Positions 1-5,784 of a stretch of 8,509 nt of DNA are shown here, in pieces. Numbering within the stretch: position 1 is the stretch's first letter; each line of letters begins with the position of its first letter. Made by a program: the position numbers and the translations under genes. The DNA comes from Lentzea aerocolonigenes (lineage in GTDB: Bacteria > Actinomycetota > Actinomycetes > Mycobacteriales > Pseudonocardiaceae), in NCBI RefSeq assembly GCF_000955955.1, contig NZ_JYJG01000562.1, positions 1-8,509 of the forward strand. Reading direction: 5' to 3'. The notes under the pieces are model-generated. The model made no database searches and was not told where the DNA came from. It was given only the letters and a program-made list of their open reading frames with translations.

Positions 1-39
1 ACTCCTCGGAATCCCGGCCTAACAAGCCAAAACGACTTT

Positions 40-58
40 GCCGGGGCCGTGCCCTGGC
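40..58 (-). terminator. weak hairpin downstream of the minus-strand operon
   Basis: An 8-base stem (40-47 with 51-58, three-base loop) lies about 28 bases beyond the stop codon of the hydroxylase gene. On the minus strand the stem contains one A-C mismatch and is followed after a few bases by a short TTTT, not by a clean U tract. It could help end the leftward transcript, but GC-rich actinomycete DNA makes such stems often by chance. Nothing else is recognisable in bases 1-85. Confidence 0.25.
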
Positions 59-85
59 CGGGGGACCCCTGCGTCAGCGTGGCGA

Positions 86-1690
86 TCAGAGCAGCGGCAG
101 CTGGCCCTTCAGCTCACGCACCAGCTCAGGCAGATCGGCGCGGTCCTTGGCGAACCCGAACACGTAGTAGTCCGGCCGCACCAGCGCCGCCACCTTCCTG
201 TGCCCGGCGAGCCAAGGCAGATAGAGCCGCTCCACGTCCACGACCTCGTGCGCCCGAGCGATCTTCGGTGGAATCCCGGCCGGCATCACCCGCACCAGCT
301 GCGCGCCCAAAGTCTTCAGGAACTCCAGCTCGTCCTCACCCAACGCCTCATACGGATCCAGCGTGGTGATCAGCTGCCACCCGCGCCCGGCCACCTCGTC
401 GAACCGGTCCCGGACAGTCCCGCGAGCCACCACACCCTGCGGCGACAGCTCACCGTCCGGTGACGAGATCCCGTCAGCACCCCTCCGGACGATCCCGTCC
501 TCCAGCGCATAAGCAGAAGGAGCCAGGTCGACACCTTCCGGCTTGGCCCGCATCGCGAGCAGGAACGCGTCACGGCGGGCAGCGGCCACGGGATCGAGCT
601 CCGACACGATCTTGCCCACCTCGATGGACATCTCGATCGTGTGCCGCACCTGCAAGGCCCGCTCGGCGGGGTAGGCGTCCAGCAACTCCGAAGACGCGAG
701 GTCGCGCAGCACGAGGTCGAGCTTCCACGCCAGGTTCGCGGCGTCGCGGATGCCGGAACACATGCCCTGCCCGGCGAACGGCGGCATCAGGTGCGCCGAG
801 TCACCGGCCAGGAGCAGACGCCCGTCGCGCCACTTGTCCGCCATCGCCGCCTGGAAGGTGTAGACGATGTTGCGCGTCAGGTCGGCGTTCGCGGGTGTCA
901 CGTCATAAGGAGCCAGCAACTCCCACATGCGTTCCACAGTGGACAGCTCTTCGATCGACTCGCCGGGCAGCCGCATGAACTCCCACCGCCGGTGCCCGCG
1001 CCCGGACGCGACGATCGTGGTCGGGCGGGCCGGGTCGCACACCTGCACGTCGTTGGGGCGGAAGGCGCGCTTCTCGTGGAAGACGACGTCGACCAGCAGC
1101 CAGTCGTGCTTGAAGTTCAGGTCGAGCATGCGGGAGCCCATGACGTCGCGCACGAAGCTGTTCGCGCCGTCGCACCCGATGACCCACGAAGCCGTGACGT
1201 CACCTTCGTGATCCGGCCCCGGAGCCGTCAGGGAGACGTGCGAGCCGTGGTCGGCGATCGCCTCCACCTTGTGCCCGAACAAGGTGGTGATGTTCGGCAA
1301 CGTCAACACGTGCTCGCGCAGGGCGCGTTCGAACGTCGGCTGGTGCATCACGGTCGCGATCGGCCACCCGTCACGGCCCGGCTCGTACGGCGCTTCGAAC
1401 GAGAACAGCTCACGGCCCTCGGCGTTCTGGAACATGTACTGCCCCAGCGGTTCGCCGAGCTCCATCAACTGGGCGCCGATGCCGGCCGAGGCGAACGAGC
1501 GGGCGGTCTCACCGTCGAACGCGACCACGCGCGGGAACGGGTACTGGCCGCGGTACTTCTCCAGGATGACGACCCGCCATCCCTTGTGCGCCAGCAGGAT
1601 GGACAGAACGAGGCCGACCGGGCCGCACCCGACGACCGCCACATCAGCGGTGAGGGCAGCGGTCCGGCCGGCCGGGGAAGGAGACGCCAT
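86..1690 (-). CDS. FAD-dependent aromatic hydroxylase, MhpA/PheA-like
   Basis: A 534-residue class A flavoprotein monooxygenase, which would use NAD(P)H and O2 to hydroxylate a phenolic ring. Seen in the sequence: the N-terminal dinucleotide-binding motif GCGPVG at residues 21-26, with an acidic residue (Glu44) at the end of the second strand; the CDGANS motif (DG at 174-175) that contacts FAD and NAD(P)H; the second FAD motif LLAGDSAHLMPPFAGQGM with GD at 296-297; and a C-terminal thioredoxin-like region containing RPDYYVFG at 505-512. The length is close to 3-(3-hydroxyphenyl)propionate hydroxylase (MhpA). It is the last gene of the three-gene minus operon, 24 bases after the DAHP synthase, with AGGGAAA (1696-1702) before its ATG. 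The context suggests a meta-hydroxylated aromatic substrate: either free 3-hydroxybenzoate (which would give a hydroquinone such as gentisate) or the aryl end of the finished polyketide. The substrate is inferred. A catabolic hydroxylase role is possible but less likely here. Confidence 0.88.
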   Translation of the reverse strand: MASPSPAGRTAALTADVAVVGCGPVGLVLSILLAHKGWRVVILEKYRGQYPFPRVVAFDGETARSFASAGIGAQLMELGEPLGQYMFQNAEGRELFSFEAPYEPGRDGWPIATVMHQPTFERALREHVLTLPNITTLFGHKVEAIADHGSHVSLTAPGPDHEGDVTASWVIGCDGANSFVRDVMGSRMLDLNFKHDWLLVDVVFHEKRAFRPNDVQVCDPARPTTIVASGRGHRRWEFMRLPGESIEELSTVERMWELLAPYDVTPANADLTRNIVYTFQAAMADKWRDGRLLLAGDSAHLMPPFAGQGMCSGIRDAANLAWKLDLVLRDLASSELLDAYPAERALQVRHTIEMSIEVGKIVSELDPVAAARRDAFLLAMRAKPEGVDLAPSAYALEDGIVRRGADGISSPDGELSPQGVVARGTVRDRFDEVAGRGWQLITTLDPYEALGEDELEFLKTLGAQLVRVMPAGIPPKIARAHEVVDVERLYLPWLAGHRKVAALVRPDYYVFGFAKDRADLPELVRELKGQLPLL

Positions 1691-1714
1691 CGGTGTTTCC
1701 CTGTCTGCGAGAGA

Positions 1715-2923
1715 TCAGAAAAACGAGTCGATCACTCCGAGCGCCTGTTCGGGGTTCAACCGCGGGTCGCAGAGGGTCTCGTAGCGCTCGGAGAGAGCCT
1801 TCTCGTCGGGGACAGGCCCGCCGACGCACTCCGTCACGTCAGTCGCGGCCGCTTCCAGGTGCAGGCCCGCCGCGTGTGCGCCCTCGGTCTCGAGGATGTG
1901 CCGGAACGCCGTGGCCTCCTCGATGATATGGGAGACAAGTCGAGTCTTTCGCCCAGATTCGGTGCTGATCGTGTTGCCGTGCATGGGGTCCGAGATCCAG
2001 ACGACGGGGTGACCGGCGCGCCGCACGGCCCGCACGATCGGCGCCAGGGCGACGTGGATGTCCTCGCGGCCCATGCGGACGATCAACGTCAGGCGGCCCG
2101 GCGTGTGGTGCGGGTCGAGCAGCTGGCACAGCCGCACGACGGTCTCCGGGTCCGCGGTCGGGCCGACCTTCACGCCGATCGGGTTCGAGATCGCGGAGAA
2201 CATCGAGACGTGCGCGTGGTCCAGTTGCCGGGTGCGCTCGCCGATCCACGGGAAGTGCGTCGAGGTGAGGAACTGCTCGCCGGTGCGCTCGTCGGTGCGA
2301 ATGAGCGCGTTCTCGTAATCCAGCACCAATGCCTCGTGGGCTACCCACGGGCCACCGGACAGTTCCTCGGCGCTTCCCGCCCAATGGGCGCGCACTTCTC
2401 GGACAACGGCGGAGGAAGCGTCGTAGGCCTGAAGCATTCGCTCGGGGTCGTGCCGGCGGGAAAGATTGTCGGCCTCAAACGAATTGACCAGCTCGCCCCG
2501 GAACGACGGCAGGTCGATCCCGCTGACAGTTTCGAAGTTGCTCGAACGAGGCTTCGCGTACTGGCCCGCCATCCGTCCGAAACGTGCCACCTGCTGACCC
2601 GATCGTTCCGCCATGCGGGCGGCGATCTTCTGGATGTTGCGCACCTTTCGGGAAGTTGTCACCGGGTCGGCGTCCGAAAACGATTCCGCGCAGTCGCCGA
2701 GCTGCAGAACGCGCGCCTCACCGAGCGCGGCGAGCCCGAGCGCGCGCCGAGCCTCGCGAATCTCGGAATGTGCGACCAGGGGGAGCGCGCCGGACAGTTC
2801 GGCCTCGATCAGGTCGTACTCGGGGTGGTGGTGCCAGTGGGGCTGCTGCGTCGCCGGCAACGTCATCCACGGGGCCGCGGTCCGCGTGTACGTGAACTCC
2901 GTCAGCTTCACCGTCTGAGGCAT
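1715..2923 (-). CDS. class II DAHP synthase (short, PhzC-like)
   Basis: A 402-residue 3-deoxy-D-arabino-heptulosonate 7-phosphate synthase. It condenses phosphoenolpyruvate with erythrose 4-phosphate, the first step of the shikimate pathway leading to chorismate. Visible class II signatures are LQLGDCAESF (73-82), GQYAKPRS (120-127), WIGERTRQLD (226-235), NPIGVKVGP (247-255), DPMHGNT (312-318) and CDPRLNPEQAL (385-395). The expected metal ligands are all present as Cys78, His315, Glu357 and Asp386. At about 400 residues it is shorter than primary-metabolism actinobacterial enzymes such as the M. tuberculosis one (about 460 residues). It matches the compact secondary-metabolism subtype (PhzC and related), which lacks the added segments used for aromatic amino acid feedback. 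The start is supported by AGGAG at 2932-2936, eight bases from ATG. It sits between the chorismatase and the hydroxylase, so it most likely raises chorismate supply for starter-unit synthesis. Confidence 0.93.
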   Translation of the reverse strand: MPQTVKLTEFTYTRTAAPWMTLPATQQPHWHHHPEYDLIEAELSGALPLVAHSEIREARRALGLAALGEARVLQLGDCAESFSDADPVTTSRKVRNIQKIAARMAERSGQQVARFGRMAGQYAKPRSSNFETVSGIDLPSFRGELVNSFEADNLSRRHDPERMLQAYDASSAVVREVRAHWAGSAEELSGGPWVAHEALVLDYENALIRTDERTGEQFLTSTHFPWIGERTRQLDHAHVSMFSAISNPIGVKVGPTADPETVVRLCQLLDPHHTPGRLTLIVRMGREDIHVALAPIVRAVRRAGHPVVWISDPMHGNTISTESGRKTRLVSHIIEEATAFRHILETEGAHAAGLHLEAAATDVTECVGGPVPDEKALSERYETLCDPRLNPEQALGVIDSFF

Positions 2924-2957
2924 TGTTCTCGCTCCTGTTCTGGTTCTGCTGGACGTT

Positions 2958-3980
2958 TCAGGCGACGATGCCCTCGATCTCCACGAGGAGATCGGCGCGG
3001 CAGACGTCGACGTTCAGGTACTGGACGCGGGCGTTCGGGGAGAAACGCTCCTCGCACATCCGGCGCACCACCGGGATGTCGGAACGGTGACGGACGTAGA
3101 CCTTGATGTTGTCGAGGTTCAGCAAGGAATTGCCCTGCGTGATCTCGTAGTCCGCCAGGTTCTCGTCGGAAATGAGGTGCTCGATGTTGTCGAGTGACAA
3201 CTTCACCTGAGCCACGATGTCGCCGTCGTGCAGGGTCTCGTGCCCGCGGATGCTGGCCGTGCCGGCCACGTAGACCTGCCCTGACCTGCGGTCGGTGTGC
3301 GTGGAGGCGAGGTAGGTGGCCCGCGCGAACTTGGGCGGGCGCGGGCCGTACTGCCTCGGGTAGTGGTAGGCGGCCATCTGCTTGGAGTTCTCCACCGACG
3401 TCAGCGCGGCGGAGCGGGAGGCCAGGAAGTAGAACGCGATCCCGCCGCCCTGCGACCCGATTCCGGTCGCGCTCGGCACCTCCTTGTCGCCGAAGTGGAA
3501 GAGTTCGAACGCCTCCGCGCGGCCCTTGCAGAAGTCCCGGTAGATCTCGAGGCCCTCGGTGTTGTCCGCGTTGATGTCGTTGATGAAGTTCCACATGCGG
3601 AAGCAGTTCTTGTAACCGAGGGTGTCCATCAGGTCCAGCGCCGCGACGTACGCCGCGCGGGTGTCCTCGGTGTAGCGGCCGGTCGGGGCGATGCGGCCGG
3701 CGACGAGCAGGTACTCGCCGTCGTGGGCGTAAACGACACCGTGGTGCTCGCCGGTCTCGGCCGGGCGCGAGGTCGTCCACACCTCCGCGAATGCCTCACC
3801 GAGGTCGGACGCCATGTGCAGGTCGAGGGTCAGAAGGCCATTCTCGACGCGCGGGCCGGTGCACTCGGTCGTGTAGTTGATGACGCCGAGAACGTTTCCG
3901 GTGGCCGCGACATCGCTGACTTCGGTCAGGCCGGTGAACACCGAGCTGGGCAGGTTCACCGTCTGCTGCGCCTGCGTCAT
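2958..3980 (-). CDS. chorismatase, Hyg5-type 3-hydroxybenzoate synthase
   Basis: A 340-residue member of the FkbO/RapK/Hyg5 chorismatase family, which removes pyruvate from chorismate. FkbO/RapK give 4,5-dihydroxycyclohexa-1,5-dienecarboxylate; Hyg5 and Bra8 give 3-hydroxybenzoate. Family segments seen include FRMWNFINDIN (127-137), the GTASIRGHETLHDGD stretch (240-254) and the C-terminal VDVCRADLLVEIEG (324-337). As I recall the structural work, Hyg5 has Gly240 and Cys327 where FkbO has other residues, and a catalytic Glu334 (Glu338 in FkbO). Here Gly240, Cys327 and Glu334 occur at exactly these numbers, so I favour 3-hydroxybenzoate as product. The discriminating residues are from memory. 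It is the first gene of the minus operon, with a strong GGAGGGG (3988-3994) before the ATG, and is divergent from the PKS that would use its product. The family itself is certain; the product is an inference at about 0.75. Confidence 0.9.
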   Translation of the reverse strand: MTQAQQTVNLPSSVFTGLTEVSDVAATGNVLGVINYTTECTGPRVENGLLTLDLHMASDLGEAFAEVWTTSRPAETGEHHGVVYAHDGEYLLVAGRIAPTGRYTEDTRAAYVAALDLMDTLGYKNCFRMWNFINDINADNTEGLEIYRDFCKGRAEAFELFHFGDKEVPSATGIGSQGGGIAFYFLASRSAALTSVENSKQMAAYHYPRQYGPRPPKFARATYLASTHTDRRSGQVYVAGTASIRGHETLHDGDIVAQVKLSLDNIEHLISDENLADYEITQGNSLLNLDNIKVYVRHRSDIPVVRRMCEERFSPNARVQYLNVDVCRADLLVEIEGIVA

Positions 3981-4055
3981 GGGAATGCCCCTCCGAGGAG
4001 TAGGTAAAACATTTTGCGGAGTGAAACCAGGTCTTTGTTTCGAGCATCTCTTCCG

Positions 4056-4084
4056 GGCCGGTGATCAAAGATTAGCCACCGGCC
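4056..4084. repeat. 8-base inverted repeat, operator-like
   Basis: GGCCGGTG (4056-4063) and CACCGGCC (4077-4084) are perfect inverted copies separated by 13 A/T-rich bases. The loop contains the candidate minus-strand -10. The arm spacing of about two helical turns suits a dimeric repressor or activator. A stem-loop in RNA is also possible, though this position is probably at or upstream of the transcript start. Confidence 0.45.
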
Positions 4085-4097
4085 GGGCTCCGCAAAA
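4069..4097 (-). promoter_or_regulatory. candidate promoter of the chorismatase operon
   Basis: Read on the minus strand, TAATCT (4069-4074) is a possible -10 and TTTTGC (4092-4097) a weak -35, with a 17-base spacer. Transcription would start near 4062 and give a leader of roughly 80 bases. The -10 lies in the loop of the 8-base inverted repeat at 4056-4084, and the -35 lies inside the right arm of the 10-base repeat, as expected if those repeats are operators. The -35 match is poor and no experimental support is available. Confidence 0.3.
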
Positions 4098-4133
4098 CAG
4101 CTCGGCCGGGGAAAGCACTTTCGGGCGGGATGA

Positions 4134-4162
4134 TAGGGGGGTCCTAGGGGGGTGCTAGGGGA
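4134..4162 (+). promoter_or_regulatory. three 11-base-spaced heptamer repeats, SARP-like site
   Basis: TAGGGGG (4134-4140), TAGGGGG (4145-4151) and TAGGGGA (4156-4162) occur with an exact 11-base period; the two bases after each of the first two copies are also shared (GT). SARP-family activators of antibiotic clusters bind heptameric direct repeats with this one-turn spacing just upstream of the -10. The repeats lie 87 bases before the PKS start codon. I do not recognise this heptamer as the site of a known SARP, and the usual 8-base gap to a good -10 is not clearly met. Confidence 0.5.
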
Positions 4163-4170
4163 TTTCCTAC

Positions 4171-4200
4171 TTACCCGCCTGGTGAGCCCGACGTTAGCAT
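4171..4200 (+). promoter_or_regulatory. candidate PKS promoter
   Basis: TAGCAT (4195-4200) is a fair -10, with TTACCC (4171-4176) as a poor -35 at 18 bases. This would place the transcript start near 4207 and give a leader of about 42 bases. TACTTA (4168-4173), closer to the TAGGGG repeats, is an alternative -10 for an activator-dependent promoter. A weak -35 is usual where an activator is required. Confidence 0.35.
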
Positions 4201-4232
4201 CGCTCGAGGTGCACGCCACGTCGCCAGTAAAT

Positions 4233-4238
4233 AGGGAG
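4233..4238 (+). promoter_or_regulatory. ribosome site that fixes the PKS start
   Basis: AGGGAG lies 10 bases before the ATG at 4249. An in-frame TAA at 4228-4230 rules out any start further upstream, and no other ATG or GTG lies between that stop and 4249 in this frame, so the PKS start is well determined. Confidence 0.7.
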
Positions 4239-4248
4239 CGCCGTCGGG

Positions 4249-5784
4249 ATGTTTCGAACCGAACTGATCCGGCCGTTGTCCGACCTGCTGCGATACCACG
4301 CGGCGAACGCCCCGGAGAAGGTCGCGTTCGCGGACTCGCGGCGCGCGGTCACGTACGCGGAGCTGGAGAAGCGGACCTGGCGGCTCGGCGGGCACCTCGC
4401 CGGCCTGCGGCTGCAGCCGGGTGACCGGGCGCTCATCTTCCTGGGCAACGGCGTCGACATCATCGAGAGCTACCTCGGGGTCACGCGCGCGAACGCGGTC
4501 GCGGTGCCGTTCAACCCGCACTCCGCCGACGCCGAGCTCGCCTACGTGCTGGACGACAGCGGCGCCCGCGTCGTGATCACCGACTTCGCGCACCTCGACC
4601 AGGTCCGCAAGCTGCTCCCCGGACGTCCTTACCTGCGCGTCGTCGTGAGTGGTGACGAGCCGCTGCCGCGCGGTGGTTCCGTTGTCTCGTACCAGGATCT
4701 GATGTCGCGCGACCCGTCCGTGCCGGCGCGCGACGACCAGGGCCTCGACGACGTCGCGTTCATGCTCTACACCTCCGGCACCACCGGGAAACCGAAGGGC
4801 GTGCTGTCGTCGCAGCGCGCCTGCCTGTGGTCGGTCGCCGCCTGCTACGCCCCGGTGATCGGGCTGAACCACGACGACAAGGTGTTGTGGCCCTTGCCGT
4901 TGCACCACTCACTCGCGCACGTGCTGTGCGTCGTCGGTGTCACCGCGGTCGGTGCCACGGCACGCATCCTCGACGGGTTCGCGGCCGATGAAGTGCTGAC
5001 CGCGCTGGAGGGCGACGACTACACGTTCATGTGCGGTGTTCCCGCCATGTACCACCATCTTCTGCAGGTCGCGCGCACCCGCGAGGTGCCGTCGAGCGCG
5101 CTGACCCGTTGTCTCACCGCGGGTTCGGCGTGCCCGCCGGCGTTGCGCGTCGAGTTCGAGGCGCTGTTCGGTGTCGCGCTGCTCGACGGCTACGGCAGCA
5201 CCGAGACGTGCGGCCTGATCGCGGTGAACTGGGCGCACGGCACCAGGGTTCCCGGTTCGTGCGGCCTGCCGGTGCCGGGTCTCGCGGTGCGGCTGGTCGA
5301 CCCGGACACCGGCGTCGACGTCGACGCGGAAGCGGAGGGCGAGGTGTGGGTGCGCGGCCCGAGTCTCATGGCCGGCTACCACAACCAGCCGGAGGCGACC
5401 GCGCAGGCGATGCCTCATGGCTGGTATCGCACCGGTGACCTGGCGCGCCGCGACCTCTACGGCTACCTGACGATCACCGGCCGCGTCAAGGAGCTGATCA
5501 TCCGCGGCGGCGAGAACATCCACCCCGGCGAGGTGGAGGAGGTGCTGCTGCGCGTGCCGGGGGTCGCGGACGCCGCGGTGGTCGGCAAGCCGCACGACAT
5601 CCTCGGTGAGGTGCCGATCGCGTTCGTCGTGCCCGGCAAGCAGGGCCTCGATCCCGTGCGCCTGTACGACGCGTGCCGCGAACAGCTGTCGAACTTCAAG
5701 GTCCCCGAAGAGCTGTACGAGATCGACCACATCCCGCGCACGACCTCGGGCAAGATCACCCGGCACGTGCTGCTCGACCGCCCG
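4249..5784 (+). other. PKS domain: CoA-ligase/adenylation (CoL)
   Basis: Residues about 1-512 of the PKS. Core motifs of the ANL superfamily are intact: the phosphate loop TSGTTGKPKG (175-184), YGSTE (315-319), the ribose-binding TGD (Asp397), the hinge region GRVKELIIRGGENIHPGEVE (411-430), and the catalytic lysine in RTTSGKITR (Lys502). It should adenylate an aryl acid and pass it directly to the downstream ACP arm. The acid-binding pocket residues cannot be assigned reliably by eye; 3-hydroxybenzoate is inferred from the neighbouring chorismatase. Confidence 0.9.

Larger units (their letters stand above)
4012..4097. repeat. 10-base inverted repeat with arms 76 bases apart
   Basis: TTTTGCGGAG (4012-4021) recurs as its exact reverse complement CTCCGCAAAA (4088-4097). 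The right arm covers the candidate -35 of the minus operon and the left arm lies in its leader. A 10-base perfect match within a short intergenic region is unlikely by chance. Two oppositely oriented binding sites for one regulator, possibly with DNA looping, would explain it; this role is inferred. Confidence 0.45.
3981..4248. promoter_or_regulatory. divergent intergenic control region
   Basis: These 268 bases separate the starter-unit operon (minus) from the PKS gene (plus) and contain no credible gene. They are richer in A/T than the flanks, especially 4001-4080. They hold, from left to right, the chorismatase ribosome site, a 10-base inverted repeat enclosing an 8-base inverted repeat, a short GAAAG-CA-CTTTC palindrome (4111-4122), three TAGGGGG-type direct repeats, a candidate plus-strand promoter and the PKS ribosome site. 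The arrangement suggests coordinated control of starter supply and polyketide assembly. Confidence 0.75.

Noticed and set aside
641..3106. 821-codon open frame on the plus strand, antisense to the DAHP synthase, the hydroxylase and part of the chorismatase
   Set aside because: It runs across two gene boundaries, its translation is rich in Arg, Ala and Gly with no recognisable motif, and the minus-strand genes beneath it have intact catalytic motifs. It is a by-product of high G+C.
4023..4041. GAAAC...GTTTC inverted repeat with a 9-base spacer
   Set aside because: Five-base arms in an A/T-richer stretch are expected by chance; weaker than the 8- and 10-base repeats nearby.
4171..4908. 245-codon minus-strand open frame reaching into the intergenic region
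   Set aside because: It is opposite the CoL domain with low-complexity composition and no ribosome site I can support.
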